This document shows, one piece after another, positions 34,125 to 45,698 of a DNA stretch of 64,000 nucleotides. Source of the DNA: Topomyia yanbarensis (lineage: Eukaryota; Arthropoda; Insecta; Diptera; Culicidae). The number at the start of each line of letters is the position of its first letter. The stretch's first letter is position 1. The position numbers were made by a program, and so were the translations under genes. The notes under the pieces were generated by a model. It worked only from the letters and a program-made list of their open reading frames with translations. It ran no database searches and was not told where the DNA came from. The DNA lies in the NCBI RefSeq assembly GCF_030247195.1, contig NC_080671.1, positions 302,572,504 through 302,636,503 on the forward strand, in the 5' to 3' direction.

Positions 34125-35215
34125 TCATGCATTCATTTGAATTCCGTGAACTAGTTCCTGAAATATGATATAGTAGAGATCAGCTGCTAGCGACCAGTAC
34201 CTTCGTTTTTTGGCTTTCATCAAATTCTTCATTCGCGTGTCTAACGTCGCGTATTGTCGATAACGAGCGGATAACCCGCCATCCCGAAAGGTTTTATATG
34301 CGGCGGCCTTCGTATTCCGCGTATACGTCTGAGCACTCGTCCCATCATGGGTTGGGGGCCATCCGCGAGAGTTCGTGTCTGGTACGCGTTTGGTCTGAGC
34401 TTGAATCGCGGTGTCGAGAACAAAACCAGCCAGGAACCCGCATTGTTCCTCCGGAGGAAGCTCTTGTGTGGACACGATTTTGCCGGAAATCGTGGACGCG
34501 TAGCACTTCCAAACAATATTTAGTGTGAGGTCATAAGAAACATTAATTGTATTCGGTGGCCCTGAATCGTTAGCAATAGTAATTACTATTGGCAAATGGT
34601 CGCTGCCGTGAGGATCAGGGATTACCTTCCATGTGCGATCTAACCGCAAAGATGTCGAGCAGAGGGACAAGTCTAAGGAACTCGGGTGGGCTGGGAGCAC
34701 AGGACTCCGTGTCACTTCACCCGTGTTCAAAATGGTCATATAGAAGTTGTCGCAAAGCTCGTGGAGTGAGGTACATCGATTATCGGCATGAACGCAATCC
34801 CATGCCATTCAGTGGGAGATCACATAAAAGTAGCCTCTGTGTGGGGAGGAGTCCCGCAATATCGTAAAGCCGTCGGTGGCCAACTGAGGCTTTAGGGGGG
34901 ATGTAGGTTGAAGCAATACAAAGGTCTTTGCCTTTAATTCTGGTTTGGCAAACGACAACTTCAATGTCTGGGGTCGATTCGATTGAAAGAATAGCACTTC
35001 TTGATCCCCACACGTACTCCTACGTGAGAGTCTTCTCAATCTAGGGGAATAATATTAAAATCGTGAAAGTTTCGATGTATTTCTGCAGCAAGCTATGTTT
35101 CACATAATGCAAATGCATCACTTTTCAAGTTATTTAGTAAATTTTAAAAGAATCGATTTTCTGGATAATGCTTCTGCAATTCCACTATAGAACAGTGATC
35201 GGATCCGGGACCTCG
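34125..35215 (-). pseudogene. I-like LINE ORF2 endonuclease remnant
   Basis: On the minus strand a decayed start (VPDPITVL, WNCRSIIQKIDSF, LKSDAFALCET at about 35100-35215) leads to IASTYIPPKASVGHRRLYDI (about 34900). A GDFN-like step has become LLCDLPLNGMG, followed by LCDNFYMTILNTG. Then come HPSSLDLSLCSTSL and IPDPHGSDHLPIVITI with the catalytic SDH. The frame 34125-34808 is open for 227 codons and runs into the basic linker (RMKNLMKAKKRRYW). This is a different LINE from the one at 27-33.6 kb. It continues from the ORF1 remnant at 35240-35985. Confidence 0.85.
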
Positions 35216-35239
35216 TTCAAAGAATTAGCCATTAAAGGA

Positions 35240-35985
35240 TAGACTAGCTGAAACGAAGGGCCATTTTACAGTCCAATACACCAAGAATGTTTTTCACTGC
35301 GGGGAGAAAACTTGTCGAGATACTTTTAAGAGCGTCAGAGATATTTAAAGCTGATAAAATAAGGTCCGCAAAGTCAGAGTTGTCAACGTCAATATTGTTT
35401 GCCTTTAGTACACTTACACGGCACAAAAAGGGGAGCAGGTAAACAAACCTTGTCAAAAAAGAAGTAGTAGTTTGGTAGAGCAGAACCGGCGAAGGTAACC
35501 CGATAAGAGCCTGAGTTGACGTATGTTTCTTCCCGTCAACTGCGACTAAAGCTGAATGCAAACGTTTGCACTCCAGGATGATCACTGGCTGGAGGATGGG
35601 GTCTTTAAAACAACCAACCCCTTATGTCAGCAGATCCGCGAATTGAAACTCGGATCGGAGGCTACCCGCCGCACTTAACCCAATTTGATGGCACATAAAT
35701 AGTATACTCCTTCGTAAAAAGATCGTAGCTAAAAAAATCGTTTGCCTGTCAGAGCTCGGGAAATCTTCAGTAAATGCAAACACGTTTTGTCTTTGGCCCG
35801 GAAGCAGACCACGTAAGGCTCGGTGACCGAGCATGGATATACCTTGAACCGGGGAGTCTATTTTGTTGCCACATCCATCGTACCTTGAGGTGTTTTATTG
35901 TCAAGGAGAATTCATTTTTGCATGGGCTTGTTGCCCAATGATCATTTGTAAGAGCCCCAAAACAGGGAACCGTAATATAATTTCG
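35240..35985 (-). pseudogene. LINE ORF1 remnant upstream of the 34-35 kb ORF2
   Basis: Minus-strand fragments in several frames include VQGISMLGHRALRG, YEGVYYLCAIKLG, CKRLHSALVAVDG, then NIDVDNSDFADLILSALNIS and SFLPAVKNILGVLDC before a stop at 35244. This order matches ORF1 (gag-like) proteins of I-like LINEs in my recollection. The zinc knuckles appear lost, probably by deletion near 35420. ORF2 starts about 30 bp downstream, the usual tight arrangement. Confidence 0.6.
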
Positions 35986-36208
35986 ATACATATCTTTTAT
36001 TTATAACAGCACATATGATACACACTGCCACAGCATCATTGGTCGTATAACTGTTAACGGATAAACACAAAAGACAAAAAATAAAAAACCTCGAAGTGGC
36101 GCAGAAGGCTTAGGATAACCTTTAAAACGGATTAGCTTGTTTTACTTTCTGCGCTACACTGCACGGACTGAAAAACACGTCTACACGCTCTGAGAGTCAC
36201 TGTGCGTA

Positions 36209-37127
36209 ACGGATGTTCAATAAAAAATAAGAATGATTTCAATACCTTTCTGTAATTAAAGTAAAGAGCGTTCTCTCCTAGAGAATTGCTCTCTGGACTC
36301 CCTAGAAATAGGTGGCATGTTTCTTTTCGCTCGGGTGCTGTCAGTTTAATCGAAGAAGGCGTCGAAACAGTAAGCACTCCGCGAGCGTGTTGTACGATTT
36401 TACGAAACGCATGGTCATCGTGAAAAAAGGTTTACAGTAGACCACTTTCGAGACGAAAACAGTTTGATTACAGTTTACTGGATCCTGGCATCCCTGAGCG
36501 TGAAGCGGAAGGCCGGTAACGGCCATCCGGCGAAGATAATGACGAAGAAGAAGGAAGTGTTTGAAAAAATTGTTCAACAACAAGAACGGAACGAGTTTGT
36601 GTGACGCCGGTCGAACATATCACTGCTCCCATACCTTGATTGACCGAACTCCTCCATATAGAGGACATTATCTGTCGGAAGAAGACTCGGTCCTCCGAGT
36701 ACACGGACGAGCGGATAACGATCGTGAAATCGAAAAAAGTTATGCTGTGCATCGCCATATCGGACAGAGGGATTTCAAAGCCGTTGTTCAAGCCGAGCGG
36801 TCTGGCTATCAACCGACAAGTGTACCAGGAGGAGTGTTCTAAGAAAATTCTTCTGCCGTTCTTAAAGGAGCATCATGCGAATGGGAAGTACGTCTTCTGG
36901 CCGGACAAGACCATTTAGGATTTTTTCGGCTCCCTCAGAGCCCTAGTATACAAAAATAATACAAAATGCGTAGTACGGCTGACCAGGGCCTCTTCTCCAA
37001 TATTCATTGGCGTTTTTTTTTAAGAATTAACATTATGTTTTTAATAAAAAATACTGAATTCGTTGAATTTTTGTTTAGTTTTTAACTACATGACTGAAAA
37101 AATTCTCATTTTTTATTGAACACCCGT
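36209..37127 (+). mobile_element. mariner/Tc1-type element, TA flanks, 919 bp
   Basis: It starts ACGGATGTTCAATAAAAAAT (36209) and ends with the reverse complement of ACGGGTGTTCAATAAAAAAT (37127), 19 of 20 identical. TA flanks both ends (36207-36208 and 37128-37129). It holds a shortened, frameshifted transposase reading plus. The inverted similarity goes on a few bases more. Confidence 0.9.
36440..36918 (+). pseudogene. mariner-type transposase remnant
   Basis: Frames change several times. An N-terminal basic part reads KAGNGHPAKIMTKK (about 36510). It is followed by EYTDERITIVKSKKVMLCIA and SDRGISKPLFKPSG (about 36690-36800), then EECSKKILLPFLKEHHANGK and YVFWPDKT at 36918, which holds the second catalytic Asp. 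The first Asp region and the whole C-terminal third are deleted, and the stop directly follows FWPDKTI. It cannot be active. The exact mariner subfamily is not settled. Confidence 0.8.
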
Positions 37128-37129
37128 TA

Positions 37130-37455
37130 TGACAAGTTCCACAGGGGAATCAAGAACCGTCATATGTGGTCAATGTGGCCAAAACTGCATTTATTGGTTA
37201 TTAATGATCTAGATCCACGAATCCAAATAATGTTGCATCCATTTGTATAAAATCGTGGGGCAAGTTTATATCAGAATTTGGTATGTTATTGCACTCTTCA
37301 ACCCGAAGCCGATCCACAGCGGCTTATCGGAGTGTTATGCCGTTGTTTTACAACTAAGTTTATGCAAATTAGCTCAGCCATTGCCGAGAAATTTGTATCA
37401 TGACACATACACACATATACACACGTACACACATACATACAGCCACATACATGTA
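37130..37455 (+). repeat. Dispersed repeat family B, interrupted copy
   Basis: It matches 31880-32230 (CAAGAACCGTCATATGTGG, CAATGTGGCCAAA, GCACTCTTCAACCCG), then a CACACATA tract. The family's next part (CGAGCTTGACGAACTAAATC) appears only at about 38290, after an insertion. Confidence 0.75.
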
Positions 37456-38262
37456 CCACGATGAGCATATCCGGGATGCGGTCAACAAAGTAATGTCGAG
37501 TAGGATCAACAAAGCAGCGCTTTAGAATTAGAAGGCCGCCATGAAACAACAAATCGGGTTCGGAAAAAATTCCGCCGCCGAGGAACCCTCCGCAATAGCT
37601 GGGGCAATAGCTCCACCACCGGGGACCAATTGAGTAGTACGCGACGCAGCAACCGGATCGGGTCATCGGGGCGTCAGCGAACAGTACGTCAGGCTCCACC
37701 GGAATTGACGGGCCGACCTCGCTACACCGGGTGGCTAATGAGTAGACTAGATCCGCCGCCGGGGACTATAAAGAATAGAACGCGTCGAACAGCCAGCAGC
37801 GAGTTGTTAGGACGCCGGTGAATCGGAAGCTGAGCTCCATCCGAAATCGCTGAATAGACCTCGGTTCCTACTCACTGGCCCGTTGAGAAGGTTAGGTCTA
37901 CCGCCGGGGACTAGGACTAGATCGAGTAGATCGGGACGAAGCAGGGCGCTAAATGGCTCAGGGAAACGAACATCAGTATAAAGAGAGATAATAATAGATA
38001 GAGCCGAAAAACTAGCGAAAAGTCGAGAGTAGAGTTAAATGGCTCAAAGGTCGAGTCATTTCATGGTAAATAAAACAAAGTGGCGCGACGAAAGGACAAC
38101 GAACTCCCACTTCCCCCTAAGTAATACTTTGATGCAGCTCACAGGGAAAGAAGAGCGAAAAAAGTAAGGAGTGTTTTTAGTGGTTAGGTACAAAAATAAC
38201 TCGTGAGTTCCACATAGTGCCAATACACTACATGCAAGACTTTTGAAGCTTTCAAAATCTTA
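37456..38262. other. GC-rich insertion with recurring CCGCCGGGGACTA
   Basis: About 800 bp of GC-rich, purine-rich DNA lies inside family B. CCGCCGGGGACTA occurs near 37752 and 37901, and the variant CCACCGGGGACCA near 37614. A 63-codon plus frame here is basic and unrecognised. This could be part of an LTR retrotransposon, but no protease, polymerase, integrase or LTR pair is visible. Confidence 0.4.
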
Positions 38263-39442
38263 TTATGAAAAAAACACACACAGACATTTTCCGAGCTTGA
38301 CGAACTAAATCAAATAGCTCGTTCTTCGCAGTGTTCGGAGATTTGTGCCTTTATTCCCAGCCGTATGTCCATAGGCGTGCGCAGCCTTTTCCATTAGGGG
38401 GGGGGCTAACAACTTAAAAAAAATCAGTTATGTTAAGCCTTCATTATCACTTGGATTTCTGGTAGAGATTCGATTGTAAAACAGTTATTTTATTTTGTAA
38501 TTTAATTTTACGTTGTTTCATTTATTTCCTTAATCTAGAAAAAATTAACAACAAACATATTCAACTTCCTTGAAAAAAAATTCTCGTGGTCTTTAGCGTA
38601 AAATACTCGTCACGTTTTTTGCAATATGATTTTTTGAAGTTTATAAAATTGAACATTTTTCAATCGCAGATAACATGTGAACTATTGATGCGAGGAATTT
38701 TGCTACAAATAATTAAAGTTGTGTTTTGGTATGAGCAGTCTGAAAATCTTTTTAAAACCTTTTTTATCATTTGACTTATGTATCCTGCAATAAGCAAGGC
38801 CAATTTAAAATCTAAAAGGGTAGCGATTTTTGGAAGTATGATTTAGCATGATACGAAGTATGATTTAGTATAATACGTTATCAGAAAAAAAAAATGATGC
38901 GTATTTATTGTGGTTTAAAGACACAATTTGGGGTTTTGCGGTTTATATTCCTCTCGAATGAAAATTTGAACTTTGGGCACGAAACCTGCCTTTAATTTCT
39001 GCACAAGCTGCTGATCAACATCGCCGGCTGCTTTTTTCCAGTATCTAGTCATTGAAATAACATCCTTAGCCATGTTTCCATTCTATATATTTAGAGTACA
39101 TATATTGGTTTGGGTGGAATTCCTATATACTGCGATTGTGTGGAATTGCGGGAGGTTAGGGGGTTCAACCCATTCTCATTATTGAATTTATTCAGATCAT
39201 GATCATACGTCATTCAGACCCGCGATTTTGGCCATAATGTTTTGCTTTACGGTCCAGTTTAATTGCTTGATAGCGCTATACTTGAAGAATACTTCCCACA
39301 TCCATGCCCGAAATTCCTTGATTAGCTTTGAAAGCCTTCATGCAGGACTCATGTTTCTGGTACCGCTTCGACGATACGATGGCATCTTCTGAACAGCAGA
39401 CAAACATTACTTGAAATCTATTTGTAATGAACATATAGAGGT

Positions 39443-39545
39443 GGGCGTAGCGTAGTAGTAAATCGATTGCCTTGTACGCAGTGCACCTGGGTTCGAGACC
39501 CGACCCCGCACATAGGGTTAAAACCTCTATAATCGAAATAAAAAA
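39443..39545 (+). repeat. tRNA-derived SINE with target duplication
   Basis: TAGCGTAGTAGT at 39448-39459 fits the polymerase III A box in 11 of 12 positions. GGTTCGAGACC at 39490-39500 fits the B box, at normal spacing. The 5' and 3' parts can pair as a weak acceptor stem. An A-rich tail follows. ACATATAGAGGT (39431-39442) and ACATAGAGGT (39546-39555) are a likely target duplication. The minus strand around it codes for an unknown protein trace (39276-39420) that the SINE may have interrupted. Confidence 0.75.
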
Positions 39546-40268
39546 ACATAGAGGTTTGGATATTGTGCTCGGGTTTTTATTTCTTTTGTGTAAATTTAAT
39601 TCTTGCTTTTCCATCGCTTGACAATTTAAGAAAACATTAAATTTTTTTGCGCAAGGTCAAGGTCTCAAGAGAAAGACACAGTGTTGCAGTCAAAAGCTTC
39701 CGGAACAGACCACAAAGAGCACTGCACCGGATAAGAAGAAGCATCGTTATTCTACATTCGTTAGCTTCAAATTTTTCCAACTTGGACTTTTTTTGTAAAT
39801 TTGAAGAATTATGTTGGGAAAATTTTGTTAAAAAATCAGAGTGATTCTCAACATACGAGCTATTTCAATTTTAATTTTTCTTGAAGATCCAAAACTCAAC
39901 AATGTGAAAAGTTTTACAACTGAACAAAAAACCAAAAATAAACAAGATCAATAAAAAGTATTATTAACTAGTGGAAAAATCCATTAAAAAATTCATTTTG
40001 AGATATAAAAAACAACAAAAATTCGTATCTCTTTTGAATTTACGTAATCAGATCAAAATATTTACGAAATATAATATTTCTCTTTCTATCTCGCCAGGAT
40101 TCGGTAGTGGATTATGGTTCACTGACGACGTAAATTATAGTGCATTCAAAAAAATCTGGATGACCTTTGTTAATCTATTAATTGTGATATATTATCTCCA
40201 CTGTAGGATTTATGCTTAAAAATAATATTTATCTCGCTTTTAAATTTTTTAGTTTTGTTTTATGATGT

Positions 40269-40352
40269 GCCCTATTCTCATAGTCACGTCACTCAGTGAC
40301 TAGAAGGAAATTTTCTTCAATTCACTAGGTGACGTGATTGTGAGAATAGGGC
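40269..40352. mobile_element. 84-bp hairpin MITE
   Basis: The ends GCCCTATTCTCATAGTCACG (40269) and, on the other strand, GCCCTATTCTCACAATCACG (40352) pair over about 31 bp. Non-coding; no clear target duplication. Confidence 0.75.
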
Positions 40353-42678
40353 CCGATATCTATTTTTTCAGGAATGAATGAATTCTGACATCACCTCAAT
40401 TCTCATCTAGATTTTCACCAAAAATTACTTCTTCAATTTATAAAAAATCTCTATCTGTAGTATTGGGTGAATCTCTAATGGGTTTATAAGAAAAATGAAG
40501 ACAAACAAGCAACTCCAAGAATCAAGAAAAAAAATAGAAAATCCTCTTTCTGTAGGAAAAAATTTATTATCACTTTTCGGGCTATATGAGTGGTCCAAAA
40601 TAGATTTAGAAAAAATAGTTAGGAAAGGAATCAATTTTTTTCGAAAACATTACTATTTGTAGCGACTGAACAATCCGGATATTTGATGCAAAGCATGGTC
40701 GAATGCATAAGAGATTTTCTGGAAGCCACTTTCCAATCACGCTCCACACACATATATTCATCGATTGCAAGCGTGATATACGTTTTCCCCAAAAGTCGAC
40801 GATGCCTTGCAGATTGTCTACCCACGCGTTACATGTCCAAAAGCCTCCCGACGTAAGCCTGCGTGTATAATCCGTACAGCTCGATGCTCATGCTACAGGA
40901 TCATTTTCCATTTTCTTTTCTTCATCATAGTATTTAGTAGTAAAGTAGTAGGTTGGTAGAACTTATGTTTAGTCATTTAGTCTCTGATCGACGCCAATTC
41001 CGAAGTCTTTCATGAAACCAAGAAGCATGTGATTATGGTTTCGTTTCTTCGTACACTGTATCGTATCGTATTTTCGAGTGCATCACCTTCAATGTATCTT
41101 TTAATCTGATCAGCAGCCCGCAAGTAGTATTGTCATAAGGCAATGGTCCGTAGTTTGTCTTCTGGTAACCCGCTGTGGTAATCACTGATAAAATATTCTG
41201 TCAATAAGCGCTGTTTACTAAACAGAACACGGGAGAGTAGTTTATAAGCGGTATTGAGGCGCTTTATATCTAGATGATTATCACAGCCGAGCCTGTAGAT
41301 TCCAAACTATTCAGTTTTTTTCCATTCATCATCACGATCGCGTGGATGATCACTTCGTGCCGTTTTAAAACTCCTGAATATTTTTTTACACTGCCTCTAG
41401 CATACTAGTCCATAATTCTCAAGCCTTATGCATCCCTTGATTGTCTTTTTCAGCGGCGTTCAGTTCACTACACTGTTCTAACATAAAACCAGTTTGAGCA
41501 ATAAGCTCCTAGTCTGATTTTTCTCATCTGTTGCTCGTTGGCACTCCACATCGAACCAGTTTCCTGGTGTGTCATCCGATAGTTATGTGACTGCTGATTT
41601 GGTCGCCCTATGAACGTGCTGCTACGTTGCGATCAGGTGATCTCTTATTGGTCATTCCTCAAAACTTTGTGTCCTAAAGCCGGAGTTATATATCTCAGGC
41701 TTTCCATGAAATAAGAAATTAAACGTGTATTTTTTGGTATTCACTATTAAACTATGTATATTAATATATTTTTTCAGTTTGCCAAAGGGATCTTTTCATA
41801 TGTTTCATAAGCATTTTTTTTTCTATAAATGAAACTTCCAGCTTCAATATATGGGTTTCATTCTAGGGCAAATAACACATTAATTATGGTAGCTGATACC
41901 ATCATGATGCATTGCTTTTTCAGTAGGTCACACTCAAAAAAAAATAACAAATTAACATAAAAACTATAAATGATTAAAACCGTTTTGGAACATGCATTCC
42001 AAAAGCCTATTTTCATATTTCTCATTCGTGTAATGAAGAGTTCTTTTACAGTTTAATTTTTTCCGTTTTAACGATATTAAATTAGCTGAACATTACTTAG
42101 AAGGGCAAGTTATGAAAATTTAGAGCCATAGTACTCAAGTGGGAGCAAGGATTTAAAATATACAGATCGCAAAACTAGAAAAAAATAGAAGTAGAATACG
42201 TTGTTATCCAAACAAATAACATCTATATAATTCCAAAAGTTCATCTATTATTATATTACTGTTAAGTTTTAGAAGAAAGTTGAATGTTTCTCTTGTTATC
42301 GCTTACCATCTAATACCTCCTGGAATCGCCATATATGCCTTTGTAATAAAAAGTTTAAATTTTTAGGTAATGCAAAAAATGAAATTGATCACGAGCACTC
42401 TTATATTTTTAAGTCGGTAACCGAATTTTTGCTGCAGTTACCGCTTATCTTGTTATCGATAGAGATTCCTGATTTCAACGAACTTGCACCAACTGTTGAT
42501 TTTAACGAGGCGTTCTAAGATTACAAGGCTTGCTTAAACAAAATGAGTTATGCAGTAAGATTCACATGTTTCTGGTATGTCTTCAACAATATAATCATAT
42601 TTATAAAAGTTTTAAAAAATTCCAAAACATTAGGGGGGGGCTATAGCCCCCCCTAGCCCCCCCTTGCGCACGCCAATG

Positions 42679-45600
42679 CGTATGTCTATATGTATGTTTA
42701 TGTTAGTATCTGTTCAATCTGTTATGATGTGCGTGGGAAGTTTGTTACGTCGTTTTGCGGACACTGTCCAAATGCTTCTCTGTACCTGACAACGGAATTA
42801 TGTCTAGTCATTTTATCCGGACGATGAAGCGTTGTCAAAAAATGCAAAATAAATGCTTTGTGGTTGAGACCAAAATGCCATCTTTAAATCTACAACGGAA
42901 TTGGTCATTCCAATCCCTCCTAAAATGGCTCTTGCTTGATAAGAAAGGTAGAAAATCTAATTTTGCTGCAGTTGACTTCGATAATTTGTAGAAAAAATAA
43001 AACTGCGTTTTACATAGCCAGTACCTAGCTAGATTGATTGATATGATTGTATAAGGACGGTAACACAAGCAACTCTATGTGATTAAATGGTTTAAATTTT
43101 TATTTAACTAATTTGAAAAAGTTTACCGCCTGCGACAATTGTTGTGTTGTACAGCGAAACGCATGAATTAGTTATCACATCAGCAAGTCTCAAAGGAAAA
43201 ATAAACACTTTGATTGTCGCTCCGCTTACCGTTGGCATGTTTCGCCGTTTCATGCAAATTAATCATAATTTTAATTAATCTTTCAATAACATTATCAGCT
43301 TTACATGTGATTTGACTCTCGACAGTGGCAATCCCTTCATCATTTCCACTACCAACTGATAGGCCAGATGCCAAGCGCCTCCATCCAAGAAGATGCCCAG
43401 TATCCCATTCCCGCATCATTTGCGGTAGGCCGGAAGCACGGAGTAAAACGGCGGTAAAAACAAGAGAAAGTTTGCAAAACCTATCACTGACATCCTGACT
43501 GACACCGTGTCACAATGCATAGGCAGAACGTAAGCCGTGATGCTCTTTTCAATTCTCTACTCTCACCAAATGACCTCGATGCACTGCAACTGGAGCGAGA
43601 GAGATACTAGGAAGATAAGATTTTTTATTGTAAGAGAACTCAGATCAAGGCTCGCGCTTGAATACTGCGCGCACTCCACGAATATTCCAAAATAAGAACC
43701 GTGGAGACAGGCAACATCCTCAGCTGGATGCTGCTAGCAGTAAAGTTAGTTGATTGTGAAACGTCCTTGCGTCCAGACGGTTGGCAACCAATGTTCGTGA
43801 AATAAACCCGTTGAACGCATATGAAACGGCAGAACTAAGAGCTACCGTGCGGTGGAAAGCTCCATTTCATCGTACACCACGGCTTTTACACCCAGTAGAC
43901 TGAACCCAAAAAATACGCAGGTGGTGTGCGGTCGCAGGCTCCTACTGGAAGTTGTAACGAGCTAAGCGAAATGAGGCTTCGTGCAATGCGTGGTTTGCTT
44001 CGCTGTTATCGTTACTCGTGCCATTTGGATATGCCCGAGATGAAATTGGATTATTGAATTAAAACACAACTTTCTCATTCTGCCCACACACGAAACGGTT
44101 CGAGTGGATAATGGAAGGTACGAATACACAACCGGTAACTATCAGTGCTTGGTTTGGCTGATGTTCCCAGAGTGTGGTGCTGGGCGTAGTGACAGCAGGA
44201 GCGAAAGCCGCAATGAATTTATATGTGCGTTTCGCGTACGAGTGCTAATTGCCATAAACGCAAACTGGTGATTCACCCGTACGGTGCACCTTCCGGGGAG
44301 CAGTTTGTGGGTAAAAGTGTAGTGTACTGTAGTGATAGCATGAAATATCCTCTTTCAATCATACACGCGGGTAACACCTTCCAACCAAGATCGGAGCAGT
44401 TCAAGTGTTTAGGCTACTGTTTGTATGCAATGTGTAGTGTGCAGTACCTGTGATGATAATGAGGAAAATGTAATCACTTGACTTATACTAGTATTCAGTG
44501 ACGTTAATGAATTTATCGTGTCGGTGAAATGTGATAGGAGTGTGAGATGTGAAATTAGATCGTTACTCACACTCGCTCTACTAAAAGCAACGACGAAAGC
44601 AAGGCTCGTGCAGAGCACATATTGGCAATAATGTTATTCGTGTCCTCCAACGGCTTCTCAATTATGTTTGTTGCCTACCAATATAGTACTAAGAGTGGGA
44701 ATGTACGATTATCACACTTCAGGTGCCATAAATCAATACTTGTGTGTTCCATTAGTGAATCCCTATTTCATACAGTTCGTTAGTGATTCCTTGCTTGGAG
44801 GTACCGTACGTTAAAGGCGTTGGTCTGGGCAAAAAGGTCATGGCAAATGCAGAAGGTGTTGCAACGAGATTGTGGTTTGCGGCACTGTGGACTTACTTCG
44901 CAACACCTACGTTTGAATGTTCCTTTGCTAGTGATTTTTTATGCTAACACCGGTGTCAACAGCGCTTGAACTCCACTGCTTTTATCTATGAAGTGGAACA
45001 TACGATGCCTTATATTGTGAAAGAATGTCAAGATGACGACACTGTTTGGTCTGAAGAAGTAAACTTTTTTACAAACAAGTATTTGCGAGCACAGTGCACA
45101 TGAAAAACTTTTTATCGCACAATCTCCGGGAGCCGTGTCAAAAACTTTACGATTTACGAACCATCTAAGAGTTCAACACTTGCTATTAATTTTATACATC
45201 AATTTGGAGCAGCACTCCAAGGACATCTAAAAGTTATGTGAAAAAAATCGAGCTACGCTTAATACAGTAAAAACTTGTATTACTGGCGAAATAATGTACT
45301 GACTGCAATATTGCTTTTTATTAGAACTTACTACACTAATTCAGATAATCAATAACAATACTACTTTCTTGAGGGACACAATATTCGGAAGTAGAATGAT
45401 ACTGAGCTGAGATGTATTTTAGCACTTATAATTGATGTTCTATTTTGTAACTCAAAACATTCTGCAATGACCACTTGATGGATCGTGATTGATGAGCAAT
45501 AGCTGAAAATTTTGAATAGAAAATCCATCATCCTTACGAGTAGAAGTAATATCCCAGATTCTACGTGATGTGATGTGAATTACTGTGAACACACTGAATT

Positions 45601-45690
45601 GCCGAAAAAAGTCTAATCTACATCTCCATAGAAAATGCCTACTTTAGACTACACAGAAAAATACGAATATTTGTAGACTCAACTCAAACT
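42679..45690. other. Mostly unique-looking DNA, no gene proven
   Basis: From about 43100 to 44950 the base composition is more even than around it and I see no repeat match inside the window. Short frames include minus 43180-43419 (contains GHLLGWRRLASGLSVGSGND) and plus 44223-44453. Neither shows a known domain. This is the best place for a host non-coding exon or regulatory region, but nothing proves one. Confidence 0.35.
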
Positions 45691-45698
45691 CCTGAGTT

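Larger units (their letters stand above)
38374..42678. mobile_element. Possible 4.3-kb DNA element with GGCGTGCGCA ends
   Basis: GGCGTGCGCA at 38374-38383 is mirrored by TGCGCACGCC at 42665-42674. G-rich runs lie just inside the left end and G/C-rich runs inside the right end (38396-38407 and 42632-42663). Outside are near-identical phrases, CGTATGTCCATA (38362-38373) and CGTATGTCTATA (42679-42690). The interior is AT-rich and contains a SINE, a hairpin MITE and minus-strand protein traces, for example KDVISMTRYWKKAAGDVDQQ at about 38975-39065. No known transposase is recognised. Confidence 0.45.

Noticed and set aside
34241..34867. Other frames over the endonuclease region
   Set aside because: They overlap the frame with GSDHLP and LDLSLC motifs and show no family features themselves.
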